DNA of 50,730 nucleotides from a virus, in IMG/VR virus record IMGVR_UViG_3300010885_060403, positions 1-50,730 of that record. One strand, 5' to 3'. A program made the translations under genes and the position numbers. Position 1 is the stretch's first letter. Each line of letters begins with the position of its first letter. Of this stretch, positions 14,488-21,858 are shown piece by piece. The notes beneath the pieces are model-generated. The model was given only the letters and a program-made list of their open reading frames with translations. It was not told the origin of the DNA and searched no databases.

Positions 14488-15303
14488 TTAATCTTCAAAA
14501 AATCCTGCTGATTTTAGATCGCTAAGATTGTCTATTGTTTTTGCAACCTCTTCTGTTCCAGTTTCTTTTGCTAATGTTGATATTCTTTCAAATGTTCCTT
14601 CTGAGAAGTTTAGTTCTACGAATCCTGAAGGATCTTTTGTAAACATCTTAAGTAGAAGTTCTGTAGGATCATAATTTTTTGCCATTTCCTGATCATCGAA
14701 TTTTAATCCAATATCTTCAGAGCTTGCTGCAAATAATTCTTTAATGAGTTTAGCAGCTTCCTCTATTCCCCCGAATGCCAAATAAGTTAGGGTTTTATTC
14801 GATGGAAATCCATTTCCTATTTTTCTTCCCCTTATATCATCGACATTTTCTTCATCCCATCCTTCTTTTTTCATTAACTCTTCTAAGATCAATGCGTTTC
14901 CTGATTTAAAGTAATATCCTGCGTTTTGCCCAAATCCAGGGACTTTAGCAGTTATTGATGCTACACCTGTTGCTGCACCTGTAGTAAATTCGTCTCCGCC
15001 ATTCATTACTATAATTCCATCATTTGCTGGGGATTTTGTATATCTCATATGCCCTGATACCCCATATTTAGCTCCCATCATATATGGGCTTTTCATTAAT
15101 TCATTTGTTTCTACAGTTGCAGGTACAACCAAATAACCAGCTACGCCAGCATTACTTCTTTGTGAAGGCAATAATAGTTTAGAATTCGGGATGTCAGTAT
15201 CTACAGATTTAAAATTCTTATCTACTGGGACAAATACAAATGCACTTAATGATCCAAATGCACCCTCATTTAAAAATCCTTTAAAATTTAAAACTTTTCC
15301 CAT
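14488..15303 (-). CDS. Unknown protein with capsid-targeting-like leader, 271 aa
   Basis: The start chosen is MGKVLNFKGFLNE|GAFG (ATG at 15303), not the upstream Met of the open frame. It directly follows a GATATATAA motif, and the resulting leader matches those of four other proteins here. LNE|G is an excellent T4 gp21-type cleavage site. The rest is globular, without signal peptide or membrane helix (KVPGFGQNAGYYFKSGNALILEELMKK; IEEAAKLIKELFAASSEDIG). No family recognised. It is the first gene of the operon with the MoxR ATPase, VWA protein and nuclease, so it may be a third component. Confidence 0.6.
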   Translation of the reverse strand: MGKVLNFKGFLNEGAFGSLSAFVFVPVDKNFKSVDTDIPNSKLLLPSQRSNAGVAGYLVVPATVETNELMKSPYMMGAKYGVSGHMRYTKSPANDGIIVMNGGDEFTTGAATGVASITAKVPGFGQNAGYYFKSGNALILEELMKKEGWDEENVDDIRGRKIGNGFPSNKTLTYLAFGGIEEAAKLIKELFAASSEDIGLKFDDQEMAKNYDPTELLLKMFTKDPSGFVELNFSEGTFERISTLAKETGTEEVAKTIDNLSDLKSAGFFED

Positions 15304-15307
15304 TTGT

Positions 15308-15316
15308 TTATATATC
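15308..15316 (-). promoter_or_regulatory. GATATATAA late-promoter-like motif (MoxR/VWA operon)
   Basis: Minus-strand GATATATAA, ending four bases before the ATG of the first gene of the MoxR/VWA operon. The operon would then be expressed late, as expected for packaged proteins. Confidence 0.45.
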
Positions 15317-15386
15317 AAAAAATAAATGCCTGATGTTTGAAATATTTCTTCCTTTTTGGGATAGAAATACAAGATAAAACACCATA

Positions 15387-16166
15387 ATGAAGGCTTTCGG
15401 AAAATTTAACACCGCTATTGATTGGACAAAAGATAAAATGAATGACTTCTGCTATGAGGTTCACACAGAAAAATGGCAAGGTAAGGATATAAAAAATGAC
15501 GATAAATTCGCCATGATTGAGATCCTAAATCATTCATTTACATGCACTATGGTAGAAGATATTCCGGAATTAGTGGAGCAGATTAAGCCTAACCTACCAT
15601 GGGCAGATGATCATTTTGAAGAAAGGGTCAGCGGCAAACCATTAAATCCTCCTCCATCTCACAATTGGTGGCCATTTGCTCAGAAGAATAATGCAGAATT
15701 TGGGGGAACAACTAAATTTTCCCATACCTACCCCGAAAGAATGTGGCCAAAGTATGCTAATGATGCAGAAATACCTCACGAGGGAATAAGATTTAATTAC
15801 GGCGATTTTGATGATGTTATAGATTTATTGACCAAAGAACCTTTTACCAGGCAGGCATTTTTACCTATTTGGTTTCCTGAAGATACCGGAGGGGCAAACG
15901 GAGAAAGAGTCCCGTGTACAATTGGCTATCATTTTATCAGAAGACATAACTATCTCCACATTGTTTACTATATTAGATCTTGCGATTTCTTTAGACATTT
16001 TAGAGACGACATCTATTTAGCATGTAGGAAGGTTATTTGGCTTCTTGAAAGATTAAGAGAGAAAGATCCAGATTCTTGGAATGACGTGAAGCCTGGTATG
16101 TATACGATGCATATAACATCATTACATGCATTTAAGCACGAAAAATTCTTATTGAAGAAAAAGTAA
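15387..16166 (+). CDS. Thymidylate synthase / deoxynucleotide hydroxymethylase-family protein
   Basis: 259 aa. TS-fold features run in order: RQAFLPIWFPEDTG, the nucleophile region RVPCTIGYHFIRRHNYL (Cys177) and YYIRSCDFFRHFRDDIYLACR, matching the YxRSxD phosphate-binding block. Classical ThyA has PCH where this has PCT, and the N-terminal region is divergent. The enzyme could make dTMP or a 5-hydroxymethyl pyrimidine nucleotide. The presence of a dCMP deaminase gene (40839) that makes dUMP favours dTMP, but hydroxymethylation is open. It sits beside a deoxynucleotidase gene. Confidence 0.7.
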   Translation: MKAFGKFNTAIDWTKDKMNDFCYEVHTEKWQGKDIKNDDKFAMIEILNHSFTCTMVEDIPELVEQIKPNLPWADDHFEERVSGKPLNPPPSHNWWPFAQKNNAEFGGTTKFSHTYPERMWPKYANDAEIPHEGIRFNYGDFDDVIDLLTKEPFTRQAFLPIWFPEDTGGANGERVPCTIGYHFIRRHNYLHIVYYIRSCDFFRHFRDDIYLACRKVIWLLERLREKDPDSWNDVKPGMYTMHITSLHAFKHEKFLLKKK

Positions 16167-16167
16167 A

Positions 16168-16202
16168 ACATTTTTATCTGTCGAATAATCTTTTTATATT
16201 TA
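16168..16202 (+). promoter_or_regulatory. Early-type promoter, ACATTTTT-N19-TATATTTA
   Basis: Upstream box ACATTTTT (16168-16175) and downstream box TATATTTA (16195-16202), 20 bases before the 16222 start. The same pair is seen before 18832 and 40607. It resembles the Bacteroidetes TTTG/TAnnTTTG promoter type. Confidence 0.45.
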
Positions 16203-16221
16203 CGTCTAAACTTTAAAATAA

Positions 16222-16473
16222 ATGGCCGATTTTTGTAACAAATGCGCTGAAGAAATGGGATTTCCAACCCCTGATATTGATGTGTATAAAATATTTGATT
16301 CTTTACAACCTGGATTTTTTGAAAACCATATTTGTGAAGGATGCGGATTTGTTGGAATAGCAAAGAGCGAAAATGATGAGCTATTTGTGATACACCAAAA
16401 CGGAGATGGTGAATCAGTTTTTTACAACTATGAAAAATATGAGGGATTAAAAACAGACGACAATGAACGATAG
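16222..16473 (+). CDS. Small zinc-binding-type protein, 83 aa
   Basis: Two pairs of Cys, CNKC (5-8) and CEGCG (~38-41), suggest a zinc ribbon. No other domain. The middle (KIFDSLQPGFFENHI) links the pairs and the C-terminus is acidic. It overlaps the next gene by 11 bases, so translation is probably coupled. An early-type promoter lies upstream. Function unknown. Confidence 0.55.
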   Translation: MADFCNKCAEEMGFPTPDIDVYKIFDSLQPGFFENHICEGCGFVGIAKSENDELFVIHQNGDGESVFYNYEKYEGLKTDDNER

Positions 16474-17008
16474 CCCATCATACCTTAGAGCATCATTAAA
16501 GACTAACAAGCCTCTCGTATATGTTGACATGGACGGGGTGTTATGTGACTTTGATAAAAGACATGAAGAATTGATGTCCAAAGGAATAAATCAATTCCAA
16601 GCATTTAATCACGCATTTGCTTTTAAGGATTTAGATCCAATACCAGGAGCAATAGAAGCCTGGCAATCTTTACAAGAAAAATATGATACCTATATTCTTT
16701 CTACTGCTATGTGGTCTAATACGTATGCATGGACAGATAAAAGAATATGGGTTCAAAAGTACTTAGGAAAAAGTGCAAACAAAAAACTAATACTATCGCA
16801 CAATAAAGGATTATTAAGAGGCGATTATTTAATAGATGATAGAATTGCTAACGGTGTAGCGGATTTCGAGGGTGAACATATACATTTTGGAACTGAAAAA
16901 TTTCCATCATGGAAACAGGTTTTAGACTATTTACTAACCACAGAGGAAAAAGAGAATGAAGAAAATCAAAACGATGATATGGCACAGGATAAAGCGTTAT
17001 CTAAGTAA
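16463..17008 (+). CDS. 5'(3')-deoxyribonucleotidase-like HAD phosphatase
   Basis: 181 aa, the usual size for the family. The HAD motif I is VYVDMDGVLCDFD (nucleophile and acid Asp). A DPIPGAIEAWQSL segment follows, then TYILSTAMW (motif II Ser/Thr) and DYLIDDRIANGV (motif IV). Such enzymes remove phosphate from deoxynucleoside monophosphates and are common in phages that adjust nucleotide pools. It neighbours the TS-like gene. Confidence 0.85.
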   Translation: MNDSPSYLRASLKTNKPLVYVDMDGVLCDFDKRHEELMSKGINQFQAFNHAFAFKDLDPIPGAIEAWQSLQEKYDTYILSTAMWSNTYAWTDKRIWVQKYLGKSANKKLILSHNKGLLRGDYLIDDRIANGVADFEGEHIHFGTEKFPSWKQVLDYLLTTEEKENEENQNDDMAQDKALSK

Positions 17009-17381
17009 GAGAAGAAAATTTGAATTTAGAAAAGCTATTTCCGGTTTAAAAGAGAACCAATCTAAAATAGTAGACATAGCAAATTATTTAATGTCCAACA
17101 AAGGATCTAAATTAGTTTATTCGGCTATTTCAGAAACTTTCTTCATAGAGTATAAGGATGTAATTTGCCGAATAGAGAGTGATAGAATTATTATAACCAA
17201 CGGATTATATTCATACGATATTTCAATACCACATGCTATAACACTTGATTTAACTAAAAGATTTTTAAACCATTTGGAGTCAAGAAAAAGAGCAGTAGAG
17301 AGAAAAATAAATCTAAAATTGACATCCTCTTTAGGGAAAGTACATCAACAAATAATTTCCGTGTCTGAGTCTGGTATTTAA
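16956..17381 (+). CDS. Hypothetical protein, 141 aa
   Basis: It overlaps the end of the nucleotidase gene by 53 bases; an internal ATG at 16974 (MIWHRIKRYLSKRRK) would reduce this. The N-terminus is strongly basic, followed by an alpha/beta region (SKLVYSAISETFFIEYKDVICRIESDRIIITNGLYSYDI). No family recognised. The basic start could bind nucleic acid, but that is only composition. Confidence 0.5.
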   Translation: MKKIKTMIWHRIKRYLSKRRKFEFRKAISGLKENQSKIVDIANYLMSNKGSKLVYSAISETFFIEYKDVICRIESDRIIITNGLYSYDISIPHAITLDLTKRFLNHLESRKRAVERKINLKLTSSLGKVHQQIISVSESGI

Positions 17382-17390
17382 AAAAATATA

Positions 17391-18083
17391 TTATGTTGGC
17401 TGTGGAGGCATTGATCTTATAAATTCTGCCCAGCTTTCATCTCCGGTTGAAGCAATTCTAGGATCCATCATTTTTTCTGCATACGATGCCTTTCCCCCCG
17501 GAATGAGCCATTCTCCAACCTTTATCATAGTTTTATATCCTCTTCTTCCTCCTGCAGTAGCAATTTTTCCAAGTGCACCAGTTGTTTTTCCGGTGGCCGA
17601 AAATTCTTTAAGGGATACTAACATTTTATCAGTATACTTTCCAATTCCTTTGAATTTGGAAAGAAATGATGAGCTTTTGAAAAATCCAACAATTTTTGGG
17701 AAGAATTTTCCTACCAATTTAACAACAGGTGAAAGGATCTTAGCCCCTATTTTTCCTCCTCCTCTTAAAGCCTTTATAAGAAGTGATCCCCCTGCTCCAA
17801 TATATTGCCCGAATATCGGAATAAGTCCTATTGCACATAATCCAGCAAGTAGGTATTCCCCCTGTTTAGCATAAGAAACAAGATTTATTCCTTCAAAAAA
17901 TGATCCAATACCCGGTATTAAAGCTGCAAAATCGAACACCGTGTTCCACCAATGTTCAAAAAGATTCTCACTGAAATCAACAGATTCAAACATCTTAAGA
18001 TTTTCTGATATCTGATCCTTGCTAAATTCAAAGCTTTCTATTAGGCCTGATCTATATTCGCTATAAGTAGACAAAAAATTCAT
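17391..18083 (-). CDS. Hydrophobic, pore-like protein with capsid-targeting-like leader, 230 aa
   Basis: The N-terminus MNFLSTYSEYRSGLIE|S fits the leader and cleavage pattern seen in four other proteins here. Residues ~50-115 are hydrophobic and Gly-rich (FAALIPGIGSFFEGINLVSYA, AGLCAIGLIPIFGQYIGAGGSLLIKAL), like the membrane-active or pre-toxin regions of polymorphic toxins. A basic Gly/Lys-rich part follows. If packaged in the head, it might act on the host membrane during DNA entry. This is inferred; no exact family is recognised. Confidence 0.55.
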   Translation of the reverse strand: MNFLSTYSEYRSGLIESFEFSKDQISENLKMFESVDFSENLFEHWWNTVFDFAALIPGIGSFFEGINLVSYAKQGEYLLAGLCAIGLIPIFGQYIGAGGSLLIKALRGGGKIGAKILSPVVKLVGKFFPKIVGFFKSSSFLSKFKGIGKYTDKMLVSLKEFSATGKTTGALGKIATAGGRRGYKTMIKVGEWLIPGGKASYAEKMMDPRIASTGDESWAEFIRSMPPQPT

Positions 18084-18087
18084 ATTT

Positions 18088-18096
18088 TTATATATC
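18088..18096 (-). promoter_or_regulatory. GATATATAA late-promoter-like motif
   Basis: Minus-strand GATATATAA ending four bases before the ATG of the 17391-18083 gene. It is back-to-back with the plus-strand copy at 18113. Confidence 0.45.
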
Positions 18097-18112
18097 CGAT
18101 ACCGTATTTAAA

Positions 18113-18121
18113 TATATATAA
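18113..18121 (+). promoter_or_regulatory. TATATATAA late-promoter-like motif
   Basis: Plus-strand copy four bases before the 18126 ATG; together with 18088 it forms a divergent pair serving two genes with targeting-like leaders. Confidence 0.4.
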
Positions 18122-18125
18122 TCAG

Positions 18126-18785
18126 ATGAAAACTTTAAAGACATATAAAAACTTTCTTAACGAAGGAATTTTAGATCAGATCTTTGGCGGGGAGGTCGAC
18201 CAGAAAGCAAATACTGAATTAGTTCCTCAGGAAAAAGAGGTGGCAACACAGCAATTAATAGATTTTTTAGGTAAAAAAATAGGAAATGCTGAAGATTCCC
18301 CGATTTATGTTTTTAGTCAGTCCGATTCGGTTCAAGACCTCTACATATCAGTTGAGCTTTTTAATGAAGCTAGGAGATTAGGGTTTGAGGCTGAGAAACA
18401 AGGCACTCTATACACTGCATCAGGGAGATATTCATATTCGGTTTTGGATTGTTCTTCTATGCAATCATTTGACCTAGAAGGAGTGAGATCTGGCCTTTAT
18501 AACATAATAAAAAAGAACGAGTCAGGCGGGATAAAAACAATTATCGAATTTGCAAATATTTCATCGCTACAAAAAGATCAGATATCCAATATATGTGATA
18601 TTATATCCTCCAGACAAATATCTGACCATTCATTAAAATCTGGGGATTTTTTCATTTTATCCGATAATAGTAGCAATCGCAAGGGGGGAAAGGACATTTC
18701 AAATCTTATCCCATCTTTATTTCCCAAAATAGCAGTAGAAAAATTTAAACACATATTTTTAACACAGGTTAAAGATCCAGCATAG
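18126..18785 (+). CDS. Unknown protein with capsid-targeting-like leader, 219 aa
   Basis: MKTLKTYKNFLNE|G is the best match in the window to the T4 internal-protein targeting sequence (IPIII begins MKTYQEF) followed by an LxE|G cleavage site. The body is alpha/beta. IKTIIEFANISSLQKDQISNICDIISSRQI followed by GDFFILSDNSS recalls the Walker B to sensor stretch of AAA+ proteins, but no Walker A is visible, so it is at most a non-catalytic relative. Divergent from the 17391 gene. Confidence 0.6.
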   Translation: MKTLKTYKNFLNEGILDQIFGGEVDQKANTELVPQEKEVATQQLIDFLGKKIGNAEDSPIYVFSQSDSVQDLYISVELFNEARRLGFEAEKQGTLYTASGRYSYSVLDCSSMQSFDLEGVRSGLYNIIKKNESGGIKTIIEFANISSLQKDQISNICDIISSRQISDHSLKSGDFFILSDNSSNRKGGKDISNLIPSLFPKIAVEKFKHIFLTQVKDPA

Positions 18786-18792
18786 ATTTGAA

Positions 18793-18827
18793 ACATTTTT
18801 TAAATTCGTAAAATCCTTGTATATTTG
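18793..18827 (+). promoter_or_regulatory. Early-type promoter, ACATTTTTT-N18-TATATTTG
   Basis: Boxes at 18793-18801 and 18820-18827, ending four bases before the ATG at 18832. Same elements and spacing as at 40552-40586. Confidence 0.5.
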
Positions 18828-18831
18828 TATC

Positions 18832-19059
18832 ATGGAAAATATAAATATCATAAAGGAAGATATTCAGATAATAGATGATTCTATATCAGAAGCTTATAAC
18901 AATCTATACGAGTGCTTAGAATCGCCTAATATAGATTATATTCTTTTAAAAAATGATGCAAAGAAGACATTAAGATCCATGCTAGATCATTTTAGTAATC
19001 AGGAAGAATACGAGAAATGCTCATTAATTTCCTCTATTTTAAAAAAATACGAACAATAA
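18832..19059 (+). CDS. Small helical protein, 75 aa
   Basis: The ATG at 18832 (MENINIIKED) is preferred to one at 18817, which lies inside the promoter boxes. The protein is acidic and all-helical. EEYEKCSLISSILKKYEQ at the C-terminus resembles the UVR helix-hairpin of UvrB/UvrC-type proteins, a protein-interaction motif. No other clue to function. Confidence 0.5.
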   Translation: MENINIIKEDIQIIDDSISEAYNNLYECLESPNIDYILLKNDAKKTLRSMLDHFSNQEEYEKCSLISSILKKYEQ

Positions 19060-19092
19060 GAACAATTTTTAAGGGAAATTATTGGAGTAAGG

Positions 19093-19101
19093 AATATATA
19101 A
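19093..19101 (+). promoter_or_regulatory. AATATATAA late-promoter-like motif
   Basis: Ends 25 bases before the 19127 start. Confidence 0.4.
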
Positions 19102-19126
19102 GACGTAAAGAAATATAAAACATTCT

Positions 19127-19510
19127 ATGCAGAACTTAAAACAAATGGAGGATTACAAAAAAGATAAGCTTTCCAAAGCAGCTCAAGGTGATGATTTAAA
19201 TACACCTGATGTATCTGCTGATACTGATATGGGCATGGAGCCAGAAATCGATTCTACTGACGAATTTCCAGTAGATGAGCCAGCAACAGATACATTTTCT
19301 GCTGAGGACCCTGCTCATTTAGAGGTAGAAGCTAATGCTCCTAGACCTTATATGGTAATTACTAATCTTAAAAAGATCGCAGATCAAGCTAATCAATTAA
19401 TAGGAATGGTACAGGCATCAGGTAAAGTTGAGCAATGGGCAGTAGATCACATCACGACATCTGCTGATGACGTTGAAGAAGTATTCAACTATTACAAGTA
19501 TAAAGATTAA
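19127..19510 (+). CDS. Hypothetical acidic protein, 127 aa
   Basis: The first ~70 residues are acidic and unstructured (DVSADTDMGMEPEIDSTDEF). The C-terminal ~55 residues are helical and end in VEQWAVDHITTSADDVEEVFNYYKY. This helical tail resembles a short domain that recurs in T4-like phage proteins of marine viruses, where function is also unknown. A late-type motif upstream and a terminator downstream make it a single-gene late unit. Confidence 0.5.
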   Translation: MQNLKQMEDYKKDKLSKAAQGDDLNTPDVSADTDMGMEPEIDSTDEFPVDEPATDTFSAEDPAHLEVEANAPRPYMVITNLKKIADQANQLIGMVQASGKVEQWAVDHITTSADDVEEVFNYYKYKD

Positions 19511-19528
19511 CTTTTTTAACTAATATTT

Positions 19529-19557
19529 AAAAGCCTCGGAAACCCCGGGGCTTTTTT
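19529..19557 (+). terminator. Rho-independent terminator
   Basis: AAAAGCCTCGG (19529-19539) pairs with CCGGGGCTTTT (19545-19555), one T-G, followed by a T-tract. Confidence 0.85.
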
Positions 19558-19585
19558 ATTGTATAATAGTTAAATATAAAAAAGC

Positions 19586-19855
19586 ATGATCGACCGTAAT
19601 TTCAGAAAAGTTAAAAACATCGAAAAAGATCTCCAAAAGTATTACAGAGATTATTTTGAAAGAAATGCAACAAAATTTATTTGGAAGTGGCCTTATAAGA
19701 TGTCGGATCTAGGAGCAACCTTTATCTACGAAAATGAGGAATACACATTAATTGGTCAAATAAGCGAGGCAACATTTTTTCTTAAAAAAAGCGATGATGA
19801 ATCTCAATGGTTTGTTGCTGGCCATATATTTCAGGATAAATTCACTAGAAAATAG
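19586..19855 (+). CDS. Hypothetical protein, 89 aa
   Basis: Small basic protein starting MIDRNFRKVKNIEKDLQKYYRDYFERN, a helix, then a beta-rich part (GATFIYENEEYTLIGQISEATFFLKK). No family recognised. It is followed 11 bases later by the RNase H-like gene, so the two are probably co-transcribed. Confidence 0.5.
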   Translation: MIDRNFRKVKNIEKDLQKYYRDYFERNATKFIWKWPYKMSDLGATFIYENEEYTLIGQISEATFFLKKSDDESQWFVAGHIFQDKFTRK

Positions 19856-19866
19856 AAAAATAATAG

Positions 19867-20328
19867 GTGTCAGTGAGGGAGTTTAAAAAAATTGGCAGTA
19901 GCGAAACTGTGGACCTATTAAAATATGTTAAATACATATTAGAAAAAAATCCAGAGACAAAAATCTATATTGGATGTGACAGCCAGAGCTATTCGGGAAA
20001 AACCATTTACGTAACAACTGTTGTTTTTAGATATGATAATAGGGGTGCACATGTTATTTATAAGAAAGAGATACTTCCCAAGGTAAAGGATATGTGGACC
20101 AAATTGTGGGGGGAATTACAAAGATCTATAGATATTGCGGGTTACCTTAGAATAGAAGGAGGCATTAATATACATCAAATAGATCTAGATTATAATAATA
20201 ACCCAAAATATAGATCTAACATGATTGTAAAGACAGCTATTGGATATATGGAAAGCATGGGATATAACTATGCAATAAAACCAGAAACACTTATAGCTAT
20301 TAGCGTTGCTAATGAACTTTGCAGATGA
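19867..20328 (+). CDS. RNase H-like nuclease (DUF458/YkuK type)
   Basis: 153 aa. IYIGCDSQSYSGKTIYVTTVVFRYDNRGAHVIYKKE matches the RNase H-like fold of the DUF458 family, with Asp in GCDSQ at the end of strand 1 as the likely metal ligand and a second acidic cluster at IHQIDLDYN. Starts at GTG 19867 (or a second GTG at 19873). Nuclease activity is predicted by fold only. Confidence 0.65.
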   Translation: MSVREFKKIGSSETVDLLKYVKYILEKNPETKIYIGCDSQSYSGKTIYVTTVVFRYDNRGAHVIYKKEILPKVKDMWTKLWGELQRSIDIAGYLRIEGGINIHQIDLDYNNNPKYRSNMIVKTAIGYMESMGYNYAIKPETLIAISVANELCR

Positions 20329-20345
20329 AACAATAGATTGAAAGG

Positions 20346-20354
20346 GATATATAA
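20346..20354 (+). promoter_or_regulatory. GATATATAA late-promoter-like motif
   Basis: Ends 20 bases before the lipoprotein ATG at 20375. Confidence 0.45.
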
Positions 20355-20374
20355 TACTTAAATTAAAAACAATT

Positions 20375-20545
20375 ATGAAAAAAACACTAGCAATTTTAGC
20401 AGTTTTAGCATTAACATCATGTGGAAACGGAGCTAACAAAGAAGCAACTGCAGATTCAACTGCTGCTCAAGTTGATTCATCTGCAATATCTGCAACTGAT
20501 TCTACAACTGCGCAAATTCCAACAGACAGCACAGAAAAGAAATAA
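20375..20545 (+). CDS. Small lipoprotein, 56 aa
   Basis: MKKTLAILAVLALTSCGNG is a textbook type II signal peptide with lipobox LTSC (Cys16), and SCGN is common in Bacteroidetes lipoproteins. The remaining 40 residues are Ser/Thr/Ala/Asp-rich and likely unstructured. The cargo-free tail suggests a surface or periplasmic membrane-anchored peptide. Phage lipoproteins often block superinfection or help lysis; neither is shown here. It has its own late-type motif and terminator. Confidence 0.75.
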   Translation: MKKTLAILAVLALTSCGNGANKEATADSTAAQVDSSAISATDSTTAQIPTDSTEKK

Positions 20546-20563
20546 CTGGGCTTGAAAAAATAG

Positions 20564-20590
20564 AAAAGCAGGTTTTTACCTGCTTTTTTT
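20564..20590 (+). terminator. Rho-independent terminator after lipoprotein
   Basis: AAAAGCAGGT (20564-20573) pairs with ACCTGCTTTT (20578-20587), loop TTTT, then more T. Confidence 0.85.
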
Positions 20591-20669
20591 TGTGGGTAAT
20601 GAAAATGGTTCAATAAAATCGGAAATCTAATCAGTCTATTGTCTATAATGATCAAATAATTAATGAATT

Positions 20670-21851
20670 ATGGCTAAAGAAAAATCAGCGTCCAAGAAGG
20701 AATTCTCTTTCTTAGACTTGGATAAACAACTTTCAAAAATCGAAGGATTTGAAGCAGGATCTATTTTAGAAGAGAATGAATTCTCGGAGGTTTCCGATTG
20801 GATCGGAACAGGCAATTATGTTTTAAATGCACAACTTTCTGGAAGTCTTTTTGGAGGGGTAGCTAATAACAGATCAATGGGAATTGCAGGGGATCCACAA
20901 ACAGGAAAAAGCTTCCTCTGTATGAATATTGTAAGAGAATCTCAAAAACAGGGATACAACGTAATATACTGTGATACTGAAGGAGCTATAGATAAATCAA
21001 TGGCAAAGAAATTCGGAATTGATACCACTACAGTCAGATATCAACCAATTAAATCTATTTCAGATTTCAAAATATTTGTTGCTAATTTAGTAGATAAGGT
21101 AAAAGCACTTCGTAAAGATGGTGCAGAACCTAAACTACTTTTAGTTCTAGATTCTTTAGGAATGCTTACCACAATGAAAGAATCTGCAGATGCTTTAAAA
21201 GGAAAAACTGCAATGGATATGGGTATTAGATCCAAAGAACTTCGTGGTTTATTTAGAGAGATAACATTGGATCTTACTGGTGTTAGAATTCCATTAATTT
21301 GTACCAATCACACAACGACAGCAGGAATAGGAAGCTTTATGACAACAAAAGAAGCTTCAGGCGGTGATGGTCCTATATTCTCTATGAGCAATGTTATCAT
21401 GCTATCTAAAGCTCAATTAAAAGATAGTAATGATAAAAGAACAGGAATTATTGTTACGTCCACGCCAAAAAAGACCAGATTTACCAGACCATATCCTACT
21501 AAATTTCATATTTCCTTTATTAATGGTATGAATCCATATGTAGGATTAGAGGAATTTGTTTCTTGGGAAACGTGCGGAATTGAAAGAGGTAAATTAGAAG
21601 TTGATAAAAAAACTGGAGAATTGGTATTTACTGCTAGTGCATCATCAACCAAATGGGCTATTGCTCATTTAGGAAAAAGTATATTCTCATCTCAGTTGTT
21701 TACACCAGAGGTTTTCACTGAAGAAGTTTTAAGAAAAATAGACGAAAAAGCAATTAAGCCGCATTTCTTATTGCCAGATCTTTTTGATATAAAAGAACTT
21801 GATGCTATAATTAACGGTGAAGAAGAAACTGAAGAAGATGGAGAAGAATAA
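20670..21851 (+). CDS. uvsX: UvsX-like RecA-family recombinase
   Basis: 393 aa, matching T4 UvsX in size. Walker A is GDPQTGKS (74-81). VIYCDTEGAIDKSMAKKFGI, LLLVLDSLGMLTT (Walker B) and the loop region around TNHTTTAGIGSFMTTKEASGGDG follow in the expected order. UvsX coats ssDNA and catalyses strand exchange in recombination-dependent replication. The C-terminus is acidic (NGEEETEEDGEE). First gene of a replication/recombination run; no GATATATAA motif precedes it, consistent with early or middle expression. Confidence 0.93.
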   Translation: MAKEKSASKKEFSFLDLDKQLSKIEGFEAGSILEENEFSEVSDWIGTGNYVLNAQLSGSLFGGVANNRSMGIAGDPQTGKSFLCMNIVRESQKQGYNVIYCDTEGAIDKSMAKKFGIDTTTVRYQPIKSISDFKIFVANLVDKVKALRKDGAEPKLLLVLDSLGMLTTMKESADALKGKTAMDMGIRSKELRGLFREITLDLTGVRIPLICTNHTTTAGIGSFMTTKEASGGDGPIFSMSNVIMLSKAQLKDSNDKRTGIIVTSTPKKTRFTRPYPTKFHISFINGMNPYVGLEEFVSWETCGIERGKLEVDKKTGELVFTASASSTKWAIAHLGKSIFSSQLFTPEVFTEEVLRKIDEKAIKPHFLLPDLFDIKELDAIINGEEETEEDGEE

Positions 21852-21858
21852 AATCAAA

